64,000 nt of DNA from Streptomyces sp. NBC_01275. GTDB taxonomy: Bacteria; Actinomycetota; Actinomycetes; Streptomycetales; Streptomycetaceae. The notes below the pieces were generated by a model. It ran no database searches. It was not told the origin of the DNA and saw only the letters and a list, made by a program, of their open reading frames with translations. Position 1 is the stretch's first letter. Each line of letters opens with the position of its first letter. The stretch spans positions 2,418,001 through 2,482,000 of the forward strand of contig NZ_JAPEOZ010000001.1 of the NCBI RefSeq assembly GCF_026340655.1, in the 5' to 3' direction. Below are positions 26,795-36,703 of the stretch, in pieces. Position numbers and translations under genes: made by a program.

Positions 26795-27075
26795 CGAAGT
26801 AAGGATCTCTCATAGGTCCGAGCCGGCCCACCGGGGGTGCGAGGATCGAGAGGTGGCTACGACGCCACCGACAGGTGAACACTCGCGTGCATGAGCGAGT
26901 GCGCACGCACGCGTACGCTCGTTCCCGGGGTTCGTCGCATCGGTTCGCCGCGCCGGTGGGGCCGACCCCGAGTGCGACCGCACCCTCGGCCCGGTTCTAG
27001 GGTCGGCTGTCGGGCCCGGTCGACCCACACTTTCCGGCCATTGCAACTTCACATCGGAAGCGAGAATTCACCACC
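26795..27075. promoter_or_regulatory. Divergent region upstream of pepA
   Basis: This 281-base gap between the GH114 gene and pepA contains a TAGGGT box at 26998-27003 that could be the pepA -10, and a GAGCG/CGCTC pair at about 26892-26921. No confident operator. Confidence 0.3.
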
Positions 27076-28602
27076 GTGACTGCTCTCACTCTCAGCACCG
27101 CCGCGGCGCCCGGCCTCCGGGCCGACGCGATCGTGATCGGTGTCGCCAAGGCCGCGAACGGCCCGGTCGTCGCGCCGGGCGCCGAGTCCGTGGACAAGGC
27201 CTACGACGGCCGGCTCGCCGGCGTCCTGGAAACCCTCGGAGCCTCCGGCGCCGAGGGCGAGGTGACCAAGCTGCCCGCCCCGGCCGGCTTCAAGGCGCCG
27301 CTCGTTCTGGCGGTGGGACTGGGCGCGGAGCCCGAGAAGGACGCCTCCTTCGACGCCGAGGCCCTGCGCCGGGCGGCCGGCGTGGCCGCCCGCACCCTCA
27401 CCGGCGCCAAGAAGGCCGCCTTCGCCCTGCCGGTGACCGACGCCGCCGACATCGGCGCGATCGCCGAGGGCATCGTGCTCGGCGCGTACTCCTTCGACGC
27501 CTACAAGGCCGCCCCCCGCGACGCCAAGGCCAAGAACGGCAAGGCGCCCCTCGCCGAGGCCGCCCTGCTCGGCGGCAAGCCGCGCGACGCCGCCCACAAG
27601 GCCGCGCTGGTCCGCGCCGGCGCCGTCGGCGAGGAGCTCAACCGCGCCCGCGACCTGATCAACATGCCGCCCAACGACCTCGACCCGGAGGCCTTCGCCG
27701 CCCTCGTGCAGACGGCGGCCAAGGAGCACGGCATCAAGGTGCAGGTGCTCGACGAGAAGGCCCTGGCCAAGGGCGGCTACGGCGGCATCCTCGGCGTCGG
27801 CGTCGGCTCGGCGGCGACCCCGCGCCTGGTGAAGCTGTCGTACACCGCCGGCAAGGCGAACAAGCACCTCGCCTTCGTCGGCAAGGGCATCACCTACGAC
27901 TCGGGCGGCATCTCGCTGAAGCCGGCCGGTCACAACGAGACCATGAAGTGCGACATGAGCGGCGCGGCCGCGGTCTTCGCCGCCGTGGTCGCCGCGGCGC
28001 GCCTCGGCCTCGAGGTCAACGTCACCGGCTGGCTGGCGCTGGCCGAGAACATGCCGTCCGGCTCCGCCACCCGCCCGGGTGACGTGCTGCGCATGTACAG
28101 CGGCAAGACGGTCGAGGTCCTCAACACCGACGCCGAGGGCCGGCTGGTGCTCGCCGACGCGCTGTGGGCCGCCTCCGAGGAGAAGCCGGACGCGATCGTG
28201 GACGTCGCGACGCTGACCGGCGCGATGGTGCTGGCGCTGGGCAGCCGGACGTTCGGGATCATGGCGAACGACGACGCGTTCCGCTCCGCGCTGCACGAGG
28301 CGGCGGAGGAGGTCGGCGAGCCGGCCTGGCCGATGCCGCTGCCGGAGCACCTGCGCAAGGGCATGGACTCCCCCGTCGCCGACATCGCGAACATGGGCGA
28401 GCGGATGGGCGGCGGGCTGGTGGCCGGGCTCTTCCTGCGGGAGTTCGTGGGCGAGGGGATCACCTGGGCGCACCTGGACATCGCCGGGCCGGCGTTCAAC
28501 GACGGCGGACCGTTCGGGTACACGCCCAAGGGCGGAACGGGAAGCGCTGTGCGGACTCTGGTGCGGCTCGCTGAGCTGACCGCTGCGGGCGACCTGGGCT
28601 GA
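27076..28602 (+). CDS. pepA: Leucyl aminopeptidase (M17)
   Basis: A cytosolic two-zinc aminopeptidase of 508 residues. Metal and catalytic motifs of M17 are intact: VGKGITYDSGGISLKP (Lys and Asp), the aspartate in MKCDMSGAAAV and the signature NTDAEGRLVLADAL. The N-terminal 170 residues form the less conserved cap domain. GTG 27076 is the chosen start, with GGAAGCGAG about ten bases upstream. It is followed by a short hairpin and a 310-base gap before lpd. Confidence 0.95.
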   Translation: MTALTLSTAAAPGLRADAIVIGVAKAANGPVVAPGAESVDKAYDGRLAGVLETLGASGAEGEVTKLPAPAGFKAPLVLAVGLGAEPEKDASFDAEALRRAAGVAARTLTGAKKAAFALPVTDAADIGAIAEGIVLGAYSFDAYKAAPRDAKAKNGKAPLAEAALLGGKPRDAAHKAALVRAGAVGEELNRARDLINMPPNDLDPEAFAALVQTAAKEHGIKVQVLDEKALAKGGYGGILGVGVGSAATPRLVKLSYTAGKANKHLAFVGKGITYDSGGISLKPAGHNETMKCDMSGAAAVFAAVVAAARLGLEVNVTGWLALAENMPSGSATRPGDVLRMYSGKTVEVLNTDAEGRLVLADALWAASEEKPDAIVDVATLTGAMVLALGSRTFGIMANDDAFRSALHEAAEEVGEPAWPMPLPEHLRKGMDSPVADIANMGERMGGGLVAGLFLREFVGEGITWAHLDIAGPAFNDGGPFGYTPKGGTGSAVRTLVRLAELTAAGDLG

Positions 28603-28912
28603 CGTCCCCGTTTTCGGGGTGTGGGGACTGTGCGCCTGATCACTCGGTCGTATCCGTTTCACGGCGGGTGCGGACCGGATGTGGCTGGTCGCGCAGTTCC
28701 CCGCGCCCCTTGGCAAGGCCACTCGCCGCTGGTCACATGTGAGCGTGGGGTGTCTCACACCCGGGCCCCGCGTCTCGTTCGTCCTCCGCAAGTGCGAAGA
28801 TGGGGCTCGGCAGGATAGGGCCCCCACCACAGGGCCGATGAAGAGCGGCCGGACACCAGCCGCCGACCGGTCACTGGAGACCGGCGTGGCGCACATGCAT
28901 GGAGGACGTGAC
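28603..28912 (+). other. Gene-free interval between pepA and lpd, with hairpins and a dispersed motif
   Basis: A CCCCG-TTTT-CGGGG hairpin at 28606-28619 may end pepA transcription. GCGCAGTTCCCCGCGCCCC (about 28692-28710) is a sequence I recall as widespread in Streptomyces intergenic DNA. Further hairpins are GGGTGT/ACACCC at 28748-28762 and CCGGTC/GACCGG at 28867-28884, the latter just upstream of the lpd ribosome site. Confidence 0.45.
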
Positions 28913-30301
28913 GTGGCGAACGACGCCAGCACCGTTTTCGACCTAGTGATCCTCGGCGGTGGTAGTGGCGGTTACGCCGCGGCCCTGCGCGGGGCTCAGC
29001 TGGGCCTGGACGTCGCCCTGATCGAGAAGGACAAGGTCGGCGGCACCTGCCTGCACCGGGGTTGCATCCCCACCAAGGCCCTGCTGCACGCGGGCGAGAT
29101 CGCCGACCAGGCCCGCGAGAGCGAGCAGTTCGGCGTCAAGGCCACCTTCGAGGGCATCGACGTCCCCGCGGTCCACAAGTACAAGGACGGCGTCATCTCC
29201 GGCCTGTACAAGGGCCTGCAGGGACTCATCGCCTCCCGCAAGGTGACGTACATCGAGGGCACGGGCCGTCTGTCGTCCCCGACCTCCGTCGACGTGAACG
29301 GCCAGCGCGTCCAGGGCCGCCACGTCCTGCTGGCGACCGGCTCCGTGCCGAAGTCGCTGCCGGGCCTGGAGATCGACGGCGACCGGATCATCTCCTCCGA
29401 CCACGCCCTCGTCCTGGACCGCGTGCCGAAGTCCGCGATCATCCTGGGCGGCGGCGTCATCGGCGTCGAGTTCGCCTCGGCGTGGAAGTCCTTCGGCTCG
29501 GACGTCACGATCATCGAGGGCCTCAAGCACCTGGCGCCCCTCGAGGACGAGAACTCCTCCAAGCTTCTTGAGCGCGCTTTCCGCAAGCGCGGCATCAAGT
29601 TCAACCTGGGCACCTTCTTCTCGAAGGCCGAGTACACCGCCGACGGCGTCAAGGTCACCCTGGCCGACGGCAAGGAGTTCGAGGCCGAGGTCCTGCTGGT
29701 CGCGGTGGGCCGCGGGCCCGTCTCGGCCGGTCTGGGCTACGAGGAGCAGGGCGTCGCGATCGACCGCGGCTACGTCCTGGTCGACGAGTACATGCGCACC
29801 AACGTCCCGACCATCTCCGCCGTCGGCGACCTGGTCCCCACGCTCCAGCTCGCGCACGTCGGCTTCGCCGAGGGCATCCTGGTGGCGGAGCGGCTGGCCG
29901 GTCTGAAGGCCGTCCCGATCGACTACGACGGTGTCCCGCGGGTGACGTACTGCCACCCCGAGGTCGCCTCCGTGGGCATCACCGAGGCCAAGGCCAAGGA
30001 GATCTACGGCGCGGACAAGGTCGTCGCTCTGAAGTACAACCTGGCGGGCAACGGCAAGAGCAAGATCCTGAACACCTCGGGCGAGATCAAGCTCGTCCAG
30101 GTCAAGGACGGCGCCGTGGTCGGCGTCCACATGGTCGGCGACCGTATGGGCGAGCAGGTCGGCGAAGCCCAGCTGATCTACAACTGGGAGGCGCTGCCGG
30201 CCGAGGTCGCGCAGCTCATCCACGCCCACCCGACGCAGAACGAGGCGCTCGGCGAGGCTCACCTGGCCCTGGCGGGCAAGCCGCTGCACTCGCACGACTG
30301 A
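28913..30301 (+). CDS. lpdA: Dihydrolipoamide dehydrogenase (E3)
   Basis: FAD disulfide oxidoreductase that reoxidises dihydrolipoyl groups of 2-oxoacid dehydrogenase complexes. The 462-residue product has the FAD GGGSGG fold at the N-terminus, redox cysteines C46 and C51 in GGTCLHRGCIPTK, an NAD-binding ILGGGVIGVE and the C-terminal His-Glu pair in HAHPTQNEALGEA. GTG 28913 is fixed by GGAGG seven bases upstream; an upstream open frame is non-coding. It directly precedes sucB, with aceE about 3.6 kb further on. Confidence 0.96.
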   Translation: MANDASTVFDLVILGGGSGGYAAALRGAQLGLDVALIEKDKVGGTCLHRGCIPTKALLHAGEIADQARESEQFGVKATFEGIDVPAVHKYKDGVISGLYKGLQGLIASRKVTYIEGTGRLSSPTSVDVNGQRVQGRHVLLATGSVPKSLPGLEIDGDRIISSDHALVLDRVPKSAIILGGGVIGVEFASAWKSFGSDVTIIEGLKHLAPLEDENSSKLLERAFRKRGIKFNLGTFFSKAEYTADGVKVTLADGKEFEAEVLLVAVGRGPVSAGLGYEEQGVAIDRGYVLVDEYMRTNVPTISAVGDLVPTLQLAHVGFAEGILVAERLAGLKAVPIDYDGVPRVTYCHPEVASVGITEAKAKEIYGADKVVALKYNLAGNGKSKILNTSGEIKLVQVKDGAVVGVHMVGDRMGEQVGEAQLIYNWEALPAEVAQLIHAHPTQNEALGEAHLALAGKPLHSHD

Positions 30302-30360
30302 CCCTCGGTCGACTAAGCGACGACTCAGACTTCCGCAATTCGTAAGGAGCAACCGAAACC

Positions 30361-32163
30361 ATGGCGGTTTCCGTAACCCTTCCGGCGCTCGGCGAGAGCG
30401 TCACCGAGGGCACCGTCACCCGCTGGCTGAAGGCCGAGGGTGAGCGCGTCGAGGCCGACGAGCCGTTGCTCGAGGTCTCGACCGACAAGGTCGACACCGA
30501 GATCCCCTCGCCCGTGTCCGGCATTCTCGCGTCCATCAAGGTCGCCGAGGACGAGACGGTCGAGGTCGGCGCCGAGCTGGCCCTCATCGACGACGGCACG
30601 GGCGCCCCCGTTGCCGCCCCTGCCCCGGCCGCCGAGCCCGTGGCGGCTCCGGCCGCTCCGGCCCCGGTCGCCGAGGCCCCCGCGGCTCCGGCCCCGGCTC
30701 CCGCGGCTCCGGCCGCCGCCCCCGCCGCTCCGGCCGGTGGCGCCACCGGCACCGACGTGGTCCTGCCCGCCCTCGGCGAGTCCGTCACCGAGGGCACCGT
30801 CACCCGCTGGCTGAAGCAGGTCGGCGAGGAGGTCGCGGAGGACGAGCCCCTGCTCGAGGTCTCCACGGACAAGGTCGACACCGAGATCCCCGCGCCGGTC
30901 GCCGGCGTGCTGCTGGAGATCGTGGTCGCCGAGGACGAGACCGCCGAGGTCGGCGCGAAGCTGGCCGTCATCGGCGCCCCGGGCGCGGCTCCGGCTGCCG
31001 CCCCGGCCCCCGCCGCCCCGGCCCCGGCGCCCGTCGCCGCCGCCCCGGCGCCCGCTCCGGCTCCGGTGGCTCCGGCCCCCGCTCCGGTCGCTCCGCCCGC
31101 CCCGGCTCCGGCTCCCGCGCCCGCTCCGGTGGCCGCCGCCCCGGCTCCGGTCGCCCCGGCCCCCGCGCCGGTCGCTCCGGCTCCGGTCGCCCCGGTCGCC
31201 CCCGCGCCCGCGGCTCCCGCCGGTGACGACGGCGCCTACGTGACCCCGCTGGTGCGCAAGCTCGCCGCCGAGAACGGCGTCGACCTGGCCGCCGTCAAGG
31301 GCACCGGCGTCGGCGGACGGATCCGCAAGCAGGACGTCCTCGCCGCCGCCGAGGCCGCGAAGGCCGCCGCGGCCGCTCCGGCTCCGGCCGCCGCCCCGGC
31401 TGCCGCCGCCGCGAAGAAGACCCCCTCCCTGGAGGTCTCCCCGCTGCGTGGCCAGACCGTCAAGATGACCCGCATCCGCAAGGTCATCGGCGACAACATG
31501 GTCAAGGCGCTGCGAGAGCAGGCCCAGCTGTCGTCGGTCGTCGAGGTCGACATCACCCGGCTGATGAAGCTCCGCGCGCAGGCGAAGGACTCCTTCGCGG
31601 CCCGTGAGGGCGTCAAGCTCTCCCCGATGCCGTTCTTCGTGAAGGCGGCGGCCCAGGCGCTGAAGGCCCACCCGGTCATCAACGCCCGGATCAACGAGGC
31701 CGAGGGCACCATCACGTACTTCGACTCGGAGAACGTCGGCATCGCCGTCGACTCCGAGAAGGGTCTGATGACGCCGGTCATCAAGGGTGCGGGCGACCTG
31801 AACATCGCCGGCATCTCCAAGGCCACGGCCGATCTGGCGGGCAAGGTCCGCGCCAACAAGATCACCCCGGACGAGCTGTCCGGCGCGACCTTCACCATCT
31901 CCAACACCGGCTCGCGCGGCGCGCTGTTCGACACGATCATCGTGCCGCCGAACCAGGTCGCGATCCTCGGCATCGGCGCCACGGTCAAGCGTCCGGCCGT
32001 CATCGAGACGGAGGAGGGCACGGTCATCGGCGTCCGCGACATGACGTACCTGACCCTGTCCTACGACCACCGTCTGGTGGACGGCGCCGACGCGGCCCGT
32101 TACCTGACCGCGGTCAAGGCGATCCTGGAAGCGGGCGAGTTCGAGGTCGAGCTCGGCCTCTGA
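30361..32163 (+). CDS. sucB: Dihydrolipoamide acyltransferase (E2, SucB type) with two lipoyl domains
   Basis: E2 core of a 2-oxoacid dehydrogenase complex, 600 residues. Two lipoyl domains carry lysines at K43 and K171 (both in [10 protein letters not shown]). They are separated by long Ala/Pro linkers (about 80-130 and 205-290). A peripheral-subunit-binding domain ([23 protein letters not shown]) and the catalytic domain with H570 in SYDHRLVDG follow. In actinobacteria this type of E2 can serve both pyruvate and 2-oxoglutarate dehydrogenase; aceE nearby fits that. The ribosome site AAGGAG is about 12 bases from the ATG. A strong terminator follows. Confidence 0.95.
   Translation: MAVSVTLPALGESVTEGTVTRWLKAEGERVEADEPLLEVSTDKVDTEIPSPVSGILASIKVAEDETVEVGAELALIDDGTGAPVAAPAPAAEPVAAPAAPAPVAEAPAAPAPAPAAPAAAPAAPAGGATGTDVVLPALGESVTEGTVTRWLKQVGEEVAEDEPLLEVSTDKVDTEIPAPVAGVLLEIVVAEDETAEVGAKLAVIGAPGAAPAAAPAPAAPAPAPVAAAPAPAPAPVAPAPAPVAPPAPAPAPAPAPVAAAPAPVAPAPAPVAPAPVAPVAPAPAAPAGDDGAYVTPLVRKLAAENGVDLAAVKGTGVGGRIRKQDVLAAAEAAKAAAAAPAPAAAPAAAAAKKTPSLEVSPLRGQTVKMTRIRKVIGDNMVKALREQAQLSSVVEVDITRLMKLRAQAKDSFAAREGVKLSPMPFFVKAAAQALKAHPVINARINEAEGTITYFDSENVGIAVDSEKGLMTPVIKGAGDLNIAGISKATADLAGKVRANKITPDELSGATFTISNTGSRGALFDTIIVPPNQVAILGIGATVKRPAVIETEEGTVIGVRDMTYLTLSYDHRLVDGADAARYLTAVKAILEAGEFEVELGL
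30376..30960 (+). repeat. Duplicated lipoyl-domain coding segments
   Basis: The two lipoyl domains (about 30376-30590 and 30763-30975) are nearly identical at DNA level over long stretches, for example around GTCACCGAGGGCACCGTCAC, implying a recent duplication or gene conversion within sucB. Confidence 0.75.
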
Positions 32164-32182
32164 CCTCCCGGGGTTCGACAGC

Positions 32183-32220
32183 GAGTGCCCCCGTCCGGAG
32201 CTTTCCGGGCGGGGGCACTC
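32183..32220 (+). terminator. Intrinsic terminator after sucB
   Basis: A 17-bp stem (32183-32199 with 32204-32220, one G-U pair) and the tetraloop GCTT. Confidence 0.85.
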
Positions 32221-32247
32221 GTCTGTCCATTTCGGCGACCGGCTTCC

Positions 32248-32272
32248 TTGACGGCATATCTGACACTAGATT
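32248..32272 (+). promoter_or_regulatory. Promoter/operator region of the toxin-antitoxin pair
   Basis: TTGACG at 32248-32253 is a good -35, but the best downstream box TAGATT at 32267-32272 is only 13 bp away. An ATCT-N6-AGAT inverted repeat at 32258-32271 overlaps it, as expected for antitoxin autoregulation. Confidence 0.35.
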
Positions 32273-32279
32273 TGGCTTC

Positions 32280-32465
32280 ATGAGTGCCATCACGTTGCGC
32301 ATCCCCGACTCCATGGACAAGGCGCTGCGGGACGCCGCCGCCGACGCCCCTTCGCTCAACGACTACATACTGAAGGCCGTACGTCGGCAGATGACGCTGG
32401 ACGCCGCTCGCAAGCTCGCCGCGCTCGGGCCTCTCGACCTGGAAGGGGAGGGCGACGCGCTGTGA
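32280..32465 (+). CDS. Antitoxin-like ribbon-helix-helix protein, 61 aa
   Basis: A short protein whose N-terminus ITLRIPDSMDKALRDAAAD and following SLNDYILKAVRRQM fit a ribbon-helix-helix DNA-binding fold. The tail is acidic (LDLEGEGD), typical for wrapping a toxin. Its stop overlaps the start of the downstream toxin gene (GTGA), the usual order of type II modules. Confidence 0.75.
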   Translation: MSAITLRIPDSMDKALRDAAADAPSLNDYILKAVRRQMTLDAARKLAALGPLDLEGEGDAL

Positions 32466-32773
32466 GCATCCAACGGGGGGACGTGTGGGACGTCGACACC
32501 GGCAAAGGCGTCCGCACGGTACTCGTCGTCAGCCTTGACGGGCTCGCCGACGCCTACGGGGTGGTCGTGACCCTGGTCCTGCACGCCCCGGCCGTGCACC
32601 CCGACACGGCCATGAGCGTCCGCCTGTCGTCCCCCGTCGCCGCCTCCGTCGTCGCCGTCGACCTGCTCCAGCTCTCCGCAGCCCGGTTCGACACCGCCAC
32701 CGCACACGGCAACATCGGCCCGGAACAGCTTGCGCTCGTCGACGACGCGCTCCGCGCGGTACTCGACCTCTAG
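32462..32773 (+). CDS. MazF/PemK-like toxin candidate, 103 aa
   Basis: A 103-residue protein starting IQRGDVWDVD, the pattern that opens MazF-type endoribonucleases, followed by a beta-rich hydrophobic core (TVLVVSLDGL, VVVTLVLH) and a C-terminal helix. The Arg and Ser/Thr residues of classical MazF are not all clear, so activity is uncertain. GTG 32462 overlaps the antitoxin stop. An inverted repeat terminator overlaps its own stop codon. Confidence 0.68.
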   Translation: MSIQRGDVWDVDTGKGVRTVLVVSLDGLADAYGVVVTLVLHAPAVHPDTAMSVRLSSPVAASVVAVDLLQLSAARFDTATAHGNIGPEQLALVDDALRAVLDL

Positions 32774-32795
32774 GTCGACCTCCTCGACCTAGAGG
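32767..32795 (+). terminator. Terminator overlapping the toxin stop
   Basis: Perfect 12-bp stem (32767-32778 with 32784-32795) and a five-base loop; the toxin TAG at 32771-32773 lies in the left arm. Confidence 0.75.
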
Positions 32796-32972
32796 GTCGT
32801 CGCCCCAGGGGCGGGTGCGTGCGGACGCCGCCACCCTGACGTGAGCGTGTAAGTCTCGTCTCACCTGCGTAAAAGCACCCCCGCCCGCCCTTCTGGAAAG
32901 CGCTTGCGGCCGTATTGTCTAAACGTCAAACGCCCCCGGGGCCGATGGGCGGCCCCTCCCTAAGGAGCCCTC

Positions 32973-33596
32973 ATGACCGCGCCCGTCGTCCACTCGCTGC
33001 GCGAACAGATCCGCGAGCACATCGTGGAGGGGATCGTCAGCGGGCGCTGGAAGCCGGGCGAGCGGATCGTGGAGCGGCGGATCGCGACCGAGCTGGAGGT
33101 CTCCCAGACGCCGGTGCGGGAGGCGCTGCGCGAGCTGGAGTCGCTGCGGCTGATCGAGTCCGCGCCGAACAAGGGCGTCCGGGTGCGCAACCTCACGGCC
33201 GCGGACCTGGAGGAGAGCTACCCCGTACGGGCCGGTCTGGAGGCCATCGCGGCGGAGCTGGCGGCCCAGCGGCTCGCGGAGGACTGCTCGGCCCTGGAGC
33301 CGCATGTCGCGGCGCTGTACGAGGCGGACCGGGACGCGGACGGCACCGGCCAGGTGCGGCACACCGTGGGCTTCCACCGGGAGCTGGTGCGCGCGGCCGG
33401 GAACTCGGTGCTGCTGCACACCTGGGAGGGCCTGGGCATCGAGGTGTTCACGGCGCTGTCGATCCGCTGGCTGGGGACGGTGCAGCAGTCGTACGCGGAG
33501 GAGCACGAGGAGTTGGTGGCCGCGTTCAAGCGGCGCGACCCCCGGATCGCCGAACTGGTGAAGGCGCATGTGCTGGGGTGCGCGCCGCGGGCGTGA
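32973..33596 (+). CDS. GntR/FadR-family (FCD) transcription regulator
   Basis: A 207-residue regulator: a winged helix (LREQIREHIVEGIVSGRWKPGERI, VSQTPVREALRELESLRLIE) followed by an all-helical FCD ligand domain with GFHRELVRAAGN. FCD members commonly sense organic acids. It lies 302 bases upstream of aceE on the same strand, and a palindrome overlaps the aceE promoter, so control of pyruvate dehydrogenase is a reasonable inference. ATG 32973 has AAGGAG about six bases upstream. Confidence 0.92.
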   Translation: MTAPVVHSLREQIREHIVEGIVSGRWKPGERIVERRIATELEVSQTPVREALRELESLRLIESAPNKGVRVRNLTAADLEESYPVRAGLEAIAAELAAQRLAEDCSALEPHVAALYEADRDADGTGQVRHTVGFHRELVRAAGNSVLLHTWEGLGIEVFTALSIRWLGTVQQSYAEEHEELVAAFKRRDPRIAELVKAHVLGCAPRA

Positions 33597-33755
33597 CCCG
33601 GCCGTGCAGCCGTGCAGCCGTGCAGTGAAGCAGTCGAGCGCCCCCACGCTCACCTGCGGAAACAGCGCGAGAATGCCCCAAATGAGCGGCACCCGGTGCC
33701 TGTCCGAAAGGCACCCCGTGCCGACTTTCTCGTAATCGAGAGGTTTTGCCCTTCA
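33597..33755 (+). other. gntR - aceE intergenic hairpins and CCGTGCAG repeats
   Basis: After the gntR stop come repeated CCGTGCAG units (33601-33625), two small GGCAC/GTGCC hairpins (33688-33700 and 33710-33722) and TCTCG-TAAT-CGAGA (33728-33741) followed by GGTTTT. The last could terminate gntR transcription before the aceE promoter. Confidence 0.45.
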
Positions 33756-33760
33756 ACCCT

Positions 33761-33790
33761 TTGATCGATCATCGATCAGGGAGTTACAGT
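33761..33790 (+). promoter_or_regulatory. aceE promoter with perfect 17-bp palindrome over the -35
   Basis: TTGATC (33761-33766) and TACAGT (33785-33790) are spaced by 18 bp, a good sigma-70-type promoter. The palindrome TGATCGAT-C-ATCGATCA (33762-33778) covers the -35 and half the spacer, an ideal repressor position. The GntR protein encoded just upstream is the first candidate. The transcript would have a leader of about 100 bases. Confidence 0.7.
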
Positions 33791-33898
33791 CGCCGACGGG
33801 CTCCCACCAGAGCCTCACGCCCTGTCCTGCCAAAGACCAAGGGCACCCCCGGAACACCACCTCACAGGGAACCCCCTTCGACTGAGGAAGGCGGCGAC

Positions 33899-36601
33899 AT
33901 GACCGACCCCCACGCCATCCAGCCGAGCGCGCTCGACCAGCTCCCCGACCGGGACCCGGAGGAGACCGCCGAATGGCAGGCCTCCCTGGACGCCGTCACC
34001 CAGGCGGCCGGGCCGCACCGTGCCGCGTATCTGATGCGGCGCACGCTGGAGCGTGCCGAGGGCAACGGCATCGCGCTGCCCAAGCTGCTCGAGACGGACT
34101 ACGTCAACACCATCCCCACCGCCGCCGAGCCGTCCGCGCCCGGCGACGCGGAGCTGGAGCGGAAGATCACCGCGTGGAACCGCTGGAACGCGGCCGCGAT
34201 GGTGACCCGGGGCGCGAAACACGGCGTCGGCGGCCACATCGCCACCTTCGCCTCCGCGGCCTGGCTGTACGAGACCGGCTTCAACCACTTCTTCAAGGGC
34301 AAGGAGGCCGACGGGTCCGGCGACCAGCTCTACATCCAGGGCCACGCCTCCCCCGGCATCTACGCCCGCGCCTTCCTCGACGGCCGGCTGACCGAGCAGC
34401 AGCTCGACCACTTCCGTCAGGAGTCGGGCGGCAACGGCCTCCCGTCGTACCCGCACCCCCGCCGCCTGCCCTGGCTGTGGGAGTTCCCGACGGTGTCGAT
34501 GGGCCTCGGCCCGCTGTCGGCGATCTACCAGGCGCGCTTCAACCGCTATCTGACCAACCGCGGCATCAAGGACGTCTCGCAGTCGCACGTCTGGGCGTTC
34601 CTCGGCGACGGCGAGATGGACGAGCCCGAGTCGACGGCGGCACTCGCGCTCGCCTCCCGCGAGGGTCTGGACAACCTGACCTTCGTCATCAACTGCAACC
34701 TGCAGCGCCTCGACGGCCCGGTCCGCGCGAACTTCAAGATCGTGCAGGAGCTGGAGGCCCAGTTCCGCGGCGCCGGCTGGAACGTCGTGAAGTCGCTGTG
34801 GGGCTCCGCCTGGGACGAGCTGCTCCAGCTCGACACCACGGGCGCGCTGGTCCGCCGGCTGCGCGAGGTGCCGGACGCCCAGGTGCAGACGTACCAGACG
34901 CGTGACGCTGCCTACATCCGCCAGGACTTCTTCGGCAAGGACCCGGCGCTCGTCGAGCTGGCGAAGCTGCTCAGCGACGACAAGATCCTGGAGTGCTTCC
35001 ACCTCTCCCGCGGCGGCCACGAGGCCTCCAAGGTGTACGCCGCGTACAAGGCGGCCGTGGAGTTCAAGGGCGCGCCGACGGTGATCCTGGCGCAGACGGT
35101 CAAGGGCCACACCCTCGGCGAGGGCTTCGCGTCGAAGAACGCCAACCACCAGATGAAGAAGCTGTCGGTGGACGAGTTCAAGGCGATGCGCGACCTCCTG
35201 GAGCTGCCGATCAAGGACAGCGACTTCGTCGACGGGGTCGTGCCCTACGGCCACCCCGGCGCCGACTCTCCCGAGGTCCGCTACCTCCAGGAGCGCCGCG
35301 CGGCCCTCGGCGGCCCGGCCCCGGCCCGCCGTACGCACGCGCTCGCCCCGCTCCCGGCTCCCGCCGAGAAGACGTTCGCGTCCTTCGACAAGGGCTCCGG
35401 CACGCAGAACGTGGCGACCACGATGGCCTTCGTCCGTCTCGTCAAGGACCTGGTCCGCGACAAGGAGACCGGGAAGCGCTGGGTGCCGATCGTCCCCGAC
35501 GAGGCGCGCACCTTCGGCATGGAGTCGCTCTTCCCGTCCCTCGGGATCTACTCCCCCAAGGGCCAGACGTACGAGCCGGTCGACCGTGACCAGCTGATGT
35601 ACTACAAGGAGGCCAAGAACGGCCAGATCCTCAACGAGGGGATCACCGAGGCCGGTTCGATGGCCGACTTCATCGCCGCGTCCACCGCGTACTCCACGCA
35701 CGGTGAGGCGATGATCCCGTTCTACATCTTCTACTCGATGTTCGGCTGGCAGCGCACGGCCGACCAGATGTGGCAGCTCGGCGACCAGCTCGGCCGCGGC
35801 TTCCTGGTCGGCGCGACGGCCGGCCGCACCACGCTGACGGGCGAGGGCCTGCAGCACGCCGACGGCCACTCCCCGGTCATCGCGGCGACGAACCCGGCCG
35901 CCCTGTCGTACGACCCGGCGTTCGCGTACGAGGTCGCGGCGATCGTCAAGGACGGTCTGCGCCGGATGTACGGCGAGGCGGCTCCGGGCGAGGACTCGAA
36001 CGTCTTCTACTACCTGACGGTCTACAACGAGCCGCTCCCGCAGCCCGCCAAGCCGTCCGCCCCCGGCGTCGACGAGGGCATCGTCAAGGGCCTGTACCGC
36101 TTCAACACGGCGGAGTCGGCCGGTCTGACCCCGGTGGCCAACGCCCCGCGCATCCAGCTGCTGGGCTCCGGCACGGCGATCCACTGGGCGCTCAAGGCGC
36201 AGAAGCTGCTCGCCGAGGAGTGGGGCGTGGCCGCCGACGTGTGGTCCGCGACCTCCTGGACCGAGCTGCGCCGCGACGCGCTGGAGGCCGACGCCGGCCT
36301 GCTGCGCGGCGAGGAGCGCACGCCGTACGTCCGTCAGGCGCTCCAGGGCGCGGAGGGCCCGGTGCTCGCGGTCTCCGACTACATGCGCCAGGTCCCGGAC
36401 CAGATCGCGCAGTGGGTCGAGCAGGACTACTCCTCGCTGGGCGCGGACGGCTTCGGCCTCTCCGACACCCGTGAGGCGGCCCGCCGCCACTTCGGCGTCG
36501 ACGCCGAGTCGATCGTCGTCGCGGCCCTGGCCCAGCTCGCCCGGCGCGGCGAGGTCAAGGCGACAGCCGTGAAGGAGGCGCGCGAGCGCTACGGCCTGTA
36601 G
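33899..36601 (+). CDS. aceE: Pyruvate dehydrogenase E1 component, homodimeric type
   Basis: A 900-residue thiamine diphosphate enzyme that decarboxylates pyruvate and acetylates E2 lipoyl groups. The ThDP motif runs from GDGEMDEPE (about residue 235) to the following NCNLQ. Other AceE features are [33 protein letters not shown] and the [14 protein letters not shown] segment of the pyrimidine-binding domain. ATG 33899 follows GAGGAAGG. E2 and E3 partners are encoded upstream (sucB, lpd). A strong terminator follows. Confidence 0.96.
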   Translation: MTDPHAIQPSALDQLPDRDPEETAEWQASLDAVTQAAGPHRAAYLMRRTLERAEGNGIALPKLLETDYVNTIPTAAEPSAPGDAELERKITAWNRWNAAAMVTRGAKHGVGGHIATFASAAWLYETGFNHFFKGKEADGSGDQLYIQGHASPGIYARAFLDGRLTEQQLDHFRQESGGNGLPSYPHPRRLPWLWEFPTVSMGLGPLSAIYQARFNRYLTNRGIKDVSQSHVWAFLGDGEMDEPESTAALALASREGLDNLTFVINCNLQRLDGPVRANFKIVQELEAQFRGAGWNVVKSLWGSAWDELLQLDTTGALVRRLREVPDAQVQTYQTRDAAYIRQDFFGKDPALVELAKLLSDDKILECFHLSRGGHEASKVYAAYKAAVEFKGAPTVILAQTVKGHTLGEGFASKNANHQMKKLSVDEFKAMRDLLELPIKDSDFVDGVVPYGHPGADSPEVRYLQERRAALGGPAPARRTHALAPLPAPAEKTFASFDKGSGTQNVATTMAFVRLVKDLVRDKETGKRWVPIVPDEARTFGMESLFPSLGIYSPKGQTYEPVDRDQLMYYKEAKNGQILNEGITEAGSMADFIAASTAYSTHGEAMIPFYIFYSMFGWQRTADQMWQLGDQLGRGFLVGATAGRTTLTGEGLQHADGHSPVIAATNPAALSYDPAFAYEVAAIVKDGLRRMYGEAAPGEDSNVFYYLTVYNEPLPQPAKPSAPGVDEGIVKGLYRFNTAESAGLTPVANAPRIQLLGSGTAIHWALKAQKLLAEEWGVAADVWSATSWTELRRDALEADAGLLRGEERTPYVRQALQGAEGPVLAVSDYMRQVPDQIAQWVEQDYSSLGADGFGLSDTREAARRHFGVDAESIVVAALAQLARRGEVKATAVKEARERYGL

Positions 36602-36610
36602 GCCTACAGG
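36595..36610. repeat. 16-bp palindrome across the aceE stop
   Basis: CCTGTAGG-CCTACAGG is a perfect palindrome that includes the aceE TAG codon. Significance unknown. Confidence 0.5.
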
Positions 36611-36636
36611 CCTGTCGGTCTTCGTGTGACGGAACG

Positions 36637-36674
36637 CGGAAGGGGGGTACGGCGACTGCCGTGCCCCCCTTCCG
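36637..36674 (+). terminator. Intrinsic terminator after aceE
   Basis: A 17-bp stem (36637-36653 with 36658-36674, one G-U pair) and the loop GACT. Confidence 0.85.
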
Positions 36675-36703
36675 TTGTCAGTGGACCCCGGCATGATGGC
36701 CCC

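Noticed and set aside
32898..32905. AAGCGCTT palindrome upstream of gntR as a LacI-type operator
   Set aside because: Only eight bases match; flanks are not symmetrical beyond one base and no LacI-type gene is nearby.
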